In this document: positions 1-4,556 of the stretch, in pieces | Numbering within the stretch: position 1 is the first letter of the stretch | Layout: each line of letters begins with the position of its first letter | Assembly (NCBI GenBank): GCA_903907185.1 | Contig: CAIVND010000057.1 | Location: 1 to 6,132, forward strand | DNA: 6,132 nt | Direction: 5' to 3' | From: an uncultured Acidimicrobiaceae bacterium | GTDB taxonomy: Bacteria > Actinomycetota > Acidimicrobiia > Acidimicrobiales > Bog-793 | Notes under the pieces: model-generated | The model's input: the letters and a program-made list of their open reading frames with translations, nothing else | Database searches by the model: none | Told to the model about the DNA's origin: nothing | Position numbers and translations under genes: made by a program

Positions 1-77
1 AAACCATTGATATCTTCGAATGGGGCAAGCTAGCAGGGTGGATACGATCACAAGAGAACTTGCCTTCGCCAAGCTGA
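1..77 (+). CDS. rsmA: RsmA/KsgA 16S rRNA dimethyltransferase, C-terminal end (partial)
   Basis: The frame beginning at base 3 is open from the window edge to a TGA at 75-77 and encodes about 24 residues, starting TIDIFEWGKLAGWI. This resembles the last helix of RsmA/KsgA, where a short Thr/Ser-Ile-Asp/Glu-x-Phe segment precedes a Leu-Ala stretch. RsmA dimethylates two adjacent adenines near the 3' end of 16S rRNA during small-subunit maturation. In many bacteria, including actinobacteria, rsmA lies directly before ispE, and here the frame runs into ispE with an overlap of 40-58 bases depending on the ispE start. Nothing catalytic is visible because the SAM-binding domain lies outside the window. 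The call rests on context plus a short C-terminal match; a chance open frame of this length cannot be excluded. Confidence 0.55.
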   Translation, partial: TIDIFEWGKLAGWIRSQENLPSPS

Positions 78-862
78 CCCGGACGCTTCACGGGACGGGT
101 GTGCGCGATGACGGGTACCACCTTCTCGATTCAGAGATGGTACTCATCGATCTCGCAGACTCCCTGACATTTCAGGCTGGCAGCGGACTTCGCGTCAGCG
201 ATCAGATCGACTGGACTGGGGGAATAACCACAGCACGTGGGGGGTTTGAGGTCCCCGCAGATGCAACGAATCTCGTTGTTCGGGCGTTGCAGCTCTGTGG
301 CGTTGAGGCGTCCATCGCCCTCGAAAAGCGCATCCCTGCCGGTGCAGGACTAGGCGGCGGTTCAGCAGATGCAGCGGCCGTTCTCCGCCACTTCGAATTT
401 ACGGACCTTGATCGAGCGGCATCGCTTGGATCTGATGTTCCCTTCTGTCTTGTTGGCGGACGGGCACAGGTAACAGGAGTTGGAGAGAAGATCAGAGCAC
501 TGGACTACGAGGAGCAGTCCTTTGTCGTCGTAACGCCGTCGTTTGGTCTTTCGACAGTGGGTGTCTATCGAAGGTTTGACGATCTCGGTGGGAGGCCCGA
601 TCCAAAGGGAATAAATGATTTGACGGCTGCCGCTCTGTCGCTTGAGCCCAAACTTATCGAATGGATGGAGATCCTCGGCGAGGTATCGGGCATCGATCCA
701 GTCCTTGCAGGAAGTGGATCATCGATCTTTGTCGAATGTGCTCTCGAGAAGAGAGACGTTATCGCTGAGTTGGTTCGCGAGCGCGTCAGAGCAATCAAGG
801 AGCGAGCATTGGTTACACCAGCGACAACGGTGAGGTCATCACATCAGCGAACAGGGCGTTAG
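20..862 (+). CDS. ispE: 4-diphosphocytidyl-2-C-methyl-D-erythritol kinase (IspE)
   Basis: IspE is a cytosolic GHMP-family kinase. It phosphorylates the 2-hydroxyl of CDP-methylerythritol with ATP, the fourth step of the MEP route to IPP and DMAPP. Numbering from the ATG at 20: the N-terminal substrate motif AKLT (K18) is followed by GVRDDGYHLL (28-36 region); the glycine-rich ATP loop IPAGAGLGGGSADAAA is at 105-120; the catalytic aspartate is D139 in LGSDVPF; GHMP motif 3, LAGSGSS, is at 229-235. At 280 residues it is slightly short for the family. The segment between the ATP loop and D139 is about eight residues shorter than in E. coli, and the usual Asn of the KxN motif is Thr20. The start is uncertain: ATG at 20 has no good ribosome site, and GTG at 38 would put the lysine near residue 12, nearer the family norm. 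The gene overlaps the presumed rsmA end, suggesting co-transcription. Confidence 0.93.
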   Translation: MGQASRVDTITRELAFAKLTRTLHGTGVRDDGYHLLDSEMVLIDLADSLTFQAGSGLRVSDQIDWTGGITTARGGFEVPADATNLVVRALQLCGVEASIALEKRIPAGAGLGGGSADAAAVLRHFEFTDLDRAASLGSDVPFCLVGGRAQVTGVGEKIRALDYEEQSFVVVTPSFGLSTVGVYRRFDDLGGRPDPKGINDLTAAALSLEPKLIEWMEILGEVSGIDPVLAGSGSSIFVECALEKRDVIAELVRERVRAIKERALVTPATTVRSSHQRTGR

Positions 863-872
863 GAGCAACGCC
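855..872. terminator. Weak hairpin between ispE and bS22 gene
   Basis: GGCGTT (855-860) and AACGCC (867-872) are perfect 6-base inverted arms around a 6-base loop, spanning the ispE stop codon in the short gap between two convergent genes. Position suits a bidirectional terminator, but no T-run follows on either strand, so function is only inferred. Confidence 0.25.
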
Positions 873-887
873 GAAAACATAGTGCTG

Positions 888-983
888 CTACTTGGCTCTG
901 CGTTGCCAGCGAGTGCGCTTCAGCATCTTCTTGTGCTTCTTCTTGCGCATACGCTTGCGTCGTTTTTTGATAAGTGATCCCAT
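888..983 (-). CDS. Small ribosomal subunit protein bS22 (AURKAIP1/COX24-domain protein)
   Basis: The minus strand encodes a 31-residue, extremely basic peptide beginning MGSLIKKRRKRMRKKKHKKM and ending in RRAK, with TAG at 888-890. It matches the MGSxIKKRRKRMxKKKHRK pattern of the very small actinobacterial protein known as bS22, seen bound to the 30S subunit in Mycobacterium smegmatis ribosome structures and usually labelled AURKAIP1/COX24 domain-containing. More than half of its residues are Lys or Arg, as expected for a peptide buried in rRNA. Its length (31) is close to the usual 32-33. The codons just before the ATG at 981-983 show no strong Shine-Dalgarno, so translation may start near the 5' end of the mRNA. 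The gene is convergent with ispE and divergent from the ABC operon. I see no BldC/excisionase-like gene beside it, which is its neighbour in mycobacteria as I recall. Confidence 0.92.
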   Translation of the reverse strand: MGSLIKKRRKRMRKKKHKKMLKRTRWQRRAK

Positions 984-993
984 GACTTGGATG

Positions 994-999
994 AGGATA
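994..999 (-). promoter_or_regulatory. Possible -10 element of the bS22 gene
   Basis: Read on the minus strand this is TATCCT, a TAnnnT-type -10 hexamer, ending 10 bases before the bS22 ATG. A start about seven bases downstream would leave only a few untranslated bases, fitting the absence of a clear ribosome site. No convincing -35 box was found, so this is tentative. Confidence 0.17.
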
Positions 1000-1023
1000 G
1001 CCCAATACCGAAGTTGTCGCGGA

Positions 1024-1038
1024 GGATCTTCAAGATCC
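1024..1038. repeat. Perfect 15-base palindrome in a divergent intergenic region
   Basis: GGATCTT and AAGATCC flank a single C, giving 7-base arms. It lies between the divergent bS22 gene and ABC operon, about 40 bases upstream of the bS22 start and 122 before the ATPase start, a plausible place for an operator. The one-base loop makes a DNA-binding dimer site likelier than an RNA hairpin. No specific regulator is suggested. Confidence 0.3.
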
Positions 1039-1096
1039 TTTGTACCCGATGCGCAATAGGCCCTCTACTGCTGAGATACCGCTACAGGACGACGGT

Positions 1097-1159
1097 ATGG
1101 TGATGGACGAGTTCACCACGGACAGTGGTGGTCTTCGCAGGCACAGAGTGGAGACGTAG
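1097..1159 (+). CDS. Possible small ORF upstream of the ABC operon (20 codons)
   Basis: A short frame starts at ATG 1097, preceded by AGGA at 1086-1089 with a 7-base gap, and ends with TAG at 1157-1159, directly touching the ATG of the ATPase gene at 1160. It would encode 20 residues beginning MVMDEFTTDSGG. The same frame is open from 1001, with another ATG at 1049 (36 residues) that lacks a visible ribosome site. The abutting stop and start would allow translational coupling to the ATPase. The peptide matches no family I know, and an open stretch this short can arise by chance, so this is a candidate only. Confidence 0.25.
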   Translation: MVMDEFTTDSGGLRRHRVET

Positions 1160-2077
1160 ATGATCGAAGTTCTCAACCTAACGAAGCGATATGGGGACAA
1201 GGTTGCGGTCGAAAATCTCAGTTTCTCCGCCGCTTCGGGTGTTGTGACTGGCTTTCTCGGTCCGAATGGCGCTGGAAAATCGACCACGATGCGAATGATC
1301 ATTGGTCTAGATAGACCGAGTTCAGGCACTGCCACGATTAATGGAAAGCGCTATGTCGATCTGGCCTGGCCGCTACGAGAGGTTGGCGCTCTTCTTGAGG
1401 CGAGGGCGATCCATCCGGGAAGAAGTGCTCGATCACACCTTTGGATGCTTGCTCAGTCAAATCAGATCCCACGAACCCGTGTCGATGAGGTGCTCGACAT
1501 CGTTGGTCTCACCGAAGTTGCGGACCAGCCCGCTGGAAAGTTCTCGCTGGGAATGGGTCAACGTCTCGGTATTGCGGTTTCGCTTCTTGGTGACCCCGGT
1601 GTACTGCTTTTTGATGAGCCGGTGAATGGTCTCGATGCTGAAGGGATCCGGTGGGTTCGAAACCTGCTCATTAGTTTGGCAAAAGAGGGACGTACCCTGT
1701 TCGTCTCGAGTCACCTCATGAGCGAGATGGCACAGATCGCTGAAGAGGTCGTTGTTATTGGCCGTGGACGCCTTCTGACTCAGACGTCGATGAACGCTCT
1801 TCTCGAAAATAACCAGCAGAGTTTTGTCCGTGTCCGGTCACCGCAGATCGATCGACTCGAGCAAGCACTTGTGGCAAAGGGCGCCAAAGTGACCCAAGAG
1901 GCAGATGGCATCCTTCAGGTCTATGGTCTGGCTGAGGCTGCGATCGGTGAAATTGCCTTTGATGAAAAGGTCATGCTGCACGAACTAGCACCGGTGACCG
2001 CCTCGTTGGAGGAGGTCTTCATGGAGCTGACCGAGGAGAGCGTGGAGTATCACGGCACAGAGAGGAGCCGACAGTGA
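1160..2077 (+). CDS. ABC-2-type exporter ATP-binding protein (BcrA/DrrA-like)
   Basis: This 305-residue protein is the cytoplasmic nucleotide-binding subunit that powers export by the permease encoded next. Walker A is GPNGAGKST at 34-42, the ABC signature is SLGMGQR at 129-135, Walker B is VLLFDEP at 148-154, the D-loop VNGLD follows at 155-159, and the switch histidine is H185 in FVSSH. The usual Q-loop glutamine is replaced by glutamate E80 in VGALLEAR, like the E-loop reported for lantibiotic-immunity ATPases; many actinobacterial relatives have Asp or Glu here, as I recall. Residues 215-305 form the extra C-terminal domain of the DrrA/BcrA group. The start is supported by GGAGA at 1150-1154, five bases before ATG. 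The last bases overlap the permease start (GTGA at 2074-2077), so the two are one operon. The substrate cannot be told from sequence; lipid, peptide or drug export are all possible. Confidence 0.93.
   Translation: MIEVLNLTKRYGDKVAVENLSFSAASGVVTGFLGPNGAGKSTTMRMIIGLDRPSSGTATINGKRYVDLAWPLREVGALLEARAIHPGRSARSHLWMLAQSNQIPRTRVDEVLDIVGLTEVADQPAGKFSLGMGQRLGIAVSLLGDPGVLLFDEPVNGLDAEGIRWVRNLLISLAKEGRTLFVSSHLMSEMAQIAEEVVVIGRGRLLTQTSMNALLENNQQSFVRVRSPQIDRLEQALVAKGAKVTQEADGILQVYGLAEAAIGEIAFDEKVMLHELAPVTASLEEVFMELTEESVEYHGTERSRQ
2061..2067 (+). promoter_or_regulatory. Strong ribosome binding site for the permease GTG start
   Basis: AGAGGAG lies within the end of the ATPase gene, six bases before the GTG at 2074. 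It fixes the non-ATG start and the four-base overlap between the two ABC genes. Confidence 0.75.
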
Positions 2078-2901
2078 GCACCGATCAACAGACCGATGTC
2101 GAGGCTCCAGCCTTTGCACGAGGTGGGTACCCGCTGCACAGCGTGATCGCTTCGGAGTTCACGAAATTGCGAACCGTCCGGTCGACGATATGGAGCTTCG
2201 GGACGCTCTTTGTCTTGGCGGTAGGTCTTGGAGCGCTCGCAACGTCGTTGGCGTCATCGCACTGGACGCAGATGCGACTCGAGGAGCAGCTGACCTTTGA
2301 TCCACTTCGCCAGAGCCTTGTTGGCGTCTTCTTTGGCCAGTTCGCGATCGGTGTTCTAGGGGTCTTGGCGATCAGTGCAGAGTACGCAACTGGCACGATT
2401 CGCGTCTCGCTCGCAGCGGTCCCAAAACGCTCGTACCTCCTACTTGCGAAGGTGATTGTGTTCGGCGTCTCTGCGCTGATCATGGGAGAGATCGTGGCCT
2501 TTGTCTCGTTCTTTGTTGGCCAAATGTTATTAACGAGTCCGGCTCCACATGTCACGATCGGCACCCATGGTGTACTTGCATCCGTAGCTGGAGTGGGTCT
2601 CTACCTCTGCCTTTTGGGTCTTTTGGCGCTTGGTCTCGCGACGATCATTCGGCACACCGCTGCGGCAGTGAGCGCATATATCTCCATACTCCTCGTTGTT
2701 CCAATCATTGTCTCCCTACTGCCATCGTCGATCTCCAACACCTTTGGTCGGTTTCTTCCCGCGTCAATTGGGCATTCTGTTGTCTCGCAGGTGACTGGGC
2801 CTCATGAGTTCTCGATGGGCGTTGGGCTGCTTCTTCTCGTGCTCTACGCAGTGGTCGTGCTTGGAATCGGTGGCTACCTCCTTGCTCGGCGAGACGCTTA
2901 G
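2074..2901 (+). CDS. ABC-2-type transporter permease
   Basis: This 275-residue integral membrane protein is the presumed partner of the preceding ATPase. A short cytoplasmic N-terminus carries the characteristic VIASEFTKLRTVRST segment (24-38), typical of actinobacterial ABC-2 permeases, just before the first helix. Six membrane segments can be seen at roughly 38-60, 82-102, 124-150, 166-190, 195-217 and 248-271. Between helices 2 and 3 lies EYATGTIR (103-110), the conserved ABC-2 family element thought to contact the ATPase. The protein ends in the basic ARRDA tail, and its length is normal for the family. GTG is used as start, backed by a strong AGAGGAG. Together two ATPases and two permeases would form the exporter. 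No substrate is indicated, and no accessory gene (two-component system, biosynthetic or peptide gene) lies beside it in this window. Confidence 0.92.
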   Translation: MSTDQQTDVEAPAFARGGYPLHSVIASEFTKLRTVRSTIWSFGTLFVLAVGLGALATSLASSHWTQMRLEEQLTFDPLRQSLVGVFFGQFAIGVLGVLAISAEYATGTIRVSLAAVPKRSYLLLAKVIVFGVSALIMGEIVAFVSFFVGQMLLTSPAPHVTIGTHGVLASVAGVGLYLCLLGLLALGLATIIRHTAAAVSAYISILLVVPIIVSLLPSSISNTFGRFLPASIGHSVVSQVTGPHEFSMGVGLLLLVLYAVVVLGIGGYLLARRDA

Positions 2902-2997
2902 TCGGTCCGTCGCGTCGTATTGGGTGTCTCGGCCTATCATTGCGAGCGGAATATCTGATGGTCGATTCGCAGAATCTGGGCTGATCGTCATCATCAT

Positions 2998-3070
2998 TCC
3001 GGGGTAGTTCAATTGGCGGAACGCCGGACTTTGAATCCGGAGGTTGGAGGTTCGAGCCCTCCCCCCGGAG
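2998..3070 (+). tRNA. trnQ: tRNA-Gln (anticodon UUG)
   Basis: A full 73-base cloverleaf can be folded by eye. The acceptor stem is TCCGGGG (2998-3004) with CCCCGGA (3063-3069); the D arm is GTTC/GAAC (3007-3010, 3019-3022); the anticodon stem is CCGGA/TCCGG (3024-3028, 3036-3040) around the loop CTTTGAA, giving anticodon TTG at 3031-3033; the T arm is GGAGG/CCTCC (3046-3050, 3058-3062) around TTCGAGC. All stems pair perfectly. The discriminator is G3070, usual for tRNA-Gln, and the following bases are CCC, so the CCA tail is not encoded. UUG reads CAA and, by wobble, CAG glutamine codons. The 96 bases between the permease stop and the tRNA hold no clear promoter that I can name. Confidence 0.97.
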
Positions 3071-3082
3071 CCCTAGGGCTCG
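3053..3082. repeat. Inverted repeat straddling the tRNA-Gln 3' end
   Basis: A 14-base perfect palindrome, GAGCCCTAGGGCTC, occupies 3068-3081 and includes the last tRNA bases. In addition AGGGCTCG (3075-3082) is the exact reverse complement of CGAGCCCT (3053-3060) in the T arm. The element could act as a terminator or processing signal, or compete with the T arm in the precursor. No T-run follows, so it is not a textbook intrinsic terminator. Confidence 0.45.
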
Positions 3083-3180
3083 CACATTCAAGGGGTCGAA
3101 AGCCAAAGATTGGGCGCAACGATCGAATAGGGGAGTGGGATGAGTCGAGCTTGTCTGGTAGTTGATCGATACAAGTCAGC

Positions 3181-3187
3181 GAGGAGA
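3181..3187 (+). promoter_or_regulatory. Ribosome binding site choosing the ATG at 3195
   Basis: GAGGAGA sits seven bases before ATG 3195 and favours that start over the in-frame TTG at 3162, which has no such site and would add 11 residues of poor family resemblance. Confidence 0.75.
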
Positions 3188-3194
3188 CCATCTG

Positions 3195-3590
3195 ATGGTT
3201 GACGAGGAGATCTACACCTTCCGCTATGGGATCATGCGACCTCTCCTCTCCCTTGTTGGCCTCGGACCGAAATTCACGCGCGTGGTGTTTCACGAGCGAA
3301 CACTTGAGGTCAGATTTGGCTATGGATTTCGCGCGGAGATTCCGTTTAGTGCCATCTACAACGCGAAACCCGAACCAGGGATGATTGGCGGCGTTGGAGT
3401 ACACGGCTGGCGTGGGGTGTGGCTTGTCAATGGTTCAGCCCAGGGTCTGGTTGGTTTCGATGTTGATCAGCGGATCAATGCGAGATCGCTCGGCTTTCCG
3501 ATCCGGATGCTGCATCTTCGGATGAGCCTGAGTCAACCCGGCAACTTTCTGCAGCGTCTTAGCCGTGAAGTTCGACTGGGTCCTCGGTAG
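3195..3590 (+). CDS. Conserved hypothetical protein, possibly PH-like fold (131 aa)
   Basis: The start at ATG 3195 is fixed by a GAGGAGA seven bases upstream. The product has no signal peptide or membrane helix and is probably cytosolic. It reads as alternating short beta-like stretches: IYTFRYG (6-12), FTRVVFHERTLEVRFGYGFRAEIPFSAI (27-54), then a glycine-rich block GGVGVHGWRGVWLVNGSAQG (65-84), a further strand GLVGFDV, and a final region with LRMSLSQPGNFLQRL (108-122) that looks like a short terminal helix. The HGWRG...VNGS block is one I associate with unnamed actinobacterial proteins. The strand-rich pattern with a terminal helix is compatible with a PH-like or bacterial PH barrel, but that is inference and no function can be assigned. 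It follows the tRNA by 124 bases and is convergent with the membrane protein gene on the other strand, so it is probably a single-gene unit. Confidence 0.82.
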   Translation: MVDEEIYTFRYGIMRPLLSLVGLGPKFTRVVFHERTLEVRFGYGFRAEIPFSAIYNAKPEPGMIGGVGVHGWRGVWLVNGSAQGLVGFDVDQRINARSLGFPIRMLHLRMSLSQPGNFLQRLSREVRLGPR

Positions 3591-3600
3591 GCGCCAACCT

Positions 3601-4002
3601 TTAAAAAGGGCGCTCGTACGAACCACTCTCTGAGTCGTGGTCCGCCAGCGAGGAGAGGTAGGTATTGTATCGATCCCGATCGATGTCCTCTTGGATCTGT
3701 CTGTTGTCGAGTGTCTGTTTTCGAGCCCTGCGTTGTTTTGCAAACAGACTGAATTGGGGGCTTCGCTCTGTGGTGGTTCTTCTTGAGCCGCGGTGGAGCT
3801 CGTCAAGGAGAAGCCGACGCCAAAGTACAAACGCGTAGACAATGAAGATCGGCCACTCGAACGCGTAAGCCCAACTCAGAGTGTTGCCTCCTAGGGCTCG
3901 TCGAATCTGCCAATCGGCGAGCCAGACGAATGCGACAGTACAGATGATGAGCGCAACATGAAGCCGGAGGATACGGAGCGTGAATACCCTCGTCCATGCC
4001 AT
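3601..4002 (-). CDS. Conserved hypothetical two-helix membrane protein (133 aa)
   Basis: The minus-strand gene starts at ATG (4000-4002), preceded by AAGGTGG four bases upstream, and ends with TAA at 3601-3603. Two hydrophobic segments are visible: about 14-31 (LHVALIICTVAFVWLADW) and about 46-64 (AFEWPIFIVYAFVLWRR). Between them is WQIRRALGGNTLSWAY, a pattern rich in Trp and Arg that I have seen in unnamed actinobacterial membrane proteins. The tail (67-133) is hydrophilic and charged, with an acidic stretch IQEDIDRDRYNTYLSSLADHD that recalls the conserved D-x-x-x-YN-x-YL ending of such proteins, and it should lie on one face of the membrane. With both ends probably on the same side, a cytoplasmic tail is likely given the Arg/Lys cluster after helix 2. 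Function is unknown. It shares a 65-base divergent region with the Fur-like gene. Confidence 0.82.
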   Translation of the reverse strand: MAWTRVFTLRILRLHVALIICTVAFVWLADWQIRRALGGNTLSWAYAFEWPIFIVYAFVLWRRLLLDELHRGSRRTTTERSPQFSLFAKQRRARKQTLDNRQIQEDIDRDRYNTYLSSLADHDSESGSYERPF

Positions 4003-4006
4003 TGCA

Positions 4007-4013
4007 CCACCTT
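4007..4013 (-). promoter_or_regulatory. Ribosome binding site of the two-helix membrane protein
   Basis: On the minus strand this reads AAGGTGG, one base from the AAGGAGG consensus, four bases before the ATG at 4000-4002. It confirms that start. Confidence 0.65.
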
Positions 4014-4055
4014 AGCGATCACACCCAGACCGGAGCTCTCGCACCCTTGTGCCCC

Positions 4056-4061
4056 TAGACT
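4056..4061 (+). promoter_or_regulatory. Possible -10 element for a leaderless Fur-like transcript
   Basis: TAGACT fits the TAnnnT -10 pattern and ends six bases before the ATG at 4068, so transcription would begin at or next to the start codon. No Shine-Dalgarno precedes that ATG, which is consistent with a leaderless mRNA, common in actinobacteria. No clear -35 box is present. Confidence 0.28.
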
Positions 4062-4067
4062 CGCCCC

Positions 4068-4556
4068 ATGCCTGGTGAGCACAGATCCGCTGAGAACGAG
4101 GGAGTCGAGGTCGTACTCGACATGCTTCGCTCTGAGGGTAACCGGGTAACCACCTCGCGTCGCCTTCTCATCCGGTGCCTTATCGAGGCAAAGAGCCACC
4201 TCACGGCTGAGGAGATCGCGGACGATCTTGAGCGCCGTGCTCCAGACATCCATCTGTCAACGATCTATCGGAATCTTGACGAACTTGAGCGTCTTGGCGT
4301 TGTCTCACACTCACATCTTGGCCATGGTCCTGCTACATACCATCTCTCGACAAAGGTGCACGGGCATCTCGTCTGTGAGGACTGCGGAGTGGCGATTGAG
4401 GCACCCGACGAGATCTTTTCTCAGCTCGCTCTCGAGATCATGGAGAAGCACGACTTCACGATCGACACGCATCACTTCGCGGTTCTTGGAAGGTGTGGGC
4501 CATGCCAGTCTCTTCTCGCGAGCACGGATCCAGCAAGCAAAGAAACGAGTCGTTAG
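4068..4556 (+). CDS. Fur-superfamily metal-dependent transcriptional regulator
   Basis: This 162-residue protein has the Fur layout: an N-terminal winged helix with recognition region STIYRNLDELERLGVV (64-79), then a dimerisation and metal-binding domain. Two Cys pairs, C103/C106 in LVCEDCG and C143/C146 in RCGPC, make the structural zinc site. Histidines H81, H83, H86, H92, H98, H100, H128, H135 and H136 offer ligands for a sensory metal. The spot occupied by Glu in E. coli Fur (FEL) is YHL here, and the Cys of mycobacterial Zur (YRRC) seems to be Ser94, so I cannot name it Fur, Zur, Nur or PerR. Such proteins bind DNA as dimers when metal-loaded and repress uptake or stress genes. No transporter or peroxidase gene is adjacent. 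The start codon lacks a ribosome site and may be leaderless. Its TAG overlaps the TAA of the convergent pntB gene. Confidence 0.92.
   Translation: MPGEHRSAENEGVEVVLDMLRSEGNRVTTSRRLLIRCLIEAKSHLTAEEIADDLERRAPDIHLSTIYRNLDELERLGVVSHSHLGHGPATYHLSTKVHGHLVCEDCGVAIEAPDEIFSQLALEIMEKHDFTIDTHHFAVLGRCGPCQSLLASTDPASKETSR

Noticed and set aside
2085..2564. Minus-strand open frame of 159 codons opposite the permease
   Set aside because: It is antisense to a clear membrane protein gene; the product is compositionally odd and has no motif.
2902..2997. Promoter for tRNA-Gln
   Set aside because: TTGCGA at 2940-2945 was considered as a -35 box, but no acceptable -10 hexamer lies at 16-18 bases from it.
3039..3052. 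Tandem direct repeat GGAGGTT x2
   Set aside because: It falls in the variable loop and T stem of the tRNA and is explained by normal tRNA-Gln sequence.
3162..3194. TTG at 3162 as start of the hypothetical protein
   Set aside because: It has no ribosome site, whereas the ATG at 3195 has GAGGAGA at good spacing.
2998..3194. Integrated element at the tRNA-Gln end
   Set aside because: There is no integrase, no second copy of the tRNA end in the window, and the flanking genes look like ordinary chromosome.
2705..3404. Minus-strand open frames running across the tRNA-Gln region
   Set aside because: They cross a perfect tRNA and oppose the gene at 3195; the LGLRGEGSNLQPPDSKSG-like text is just the antisense of the tRNA, a common false gene.
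3591..3613. Inverted arms GCGCC/GGCGC and CCTTT/AAAGG between the two convergent hypothetical genes
   Set aside because: The two possible stems exclude each other, one has only a two-base loop and neither is followed by a T-run, so a terminator is not supported.
4041..4052. GCAC-CCTT-GTGC inverted repeat before the Fur-like gene as an autoregulatory Fur box
   Set aside because: The arms are only four bases and do not resemble the AT-rich Fur or Zur operators; chance is likely.
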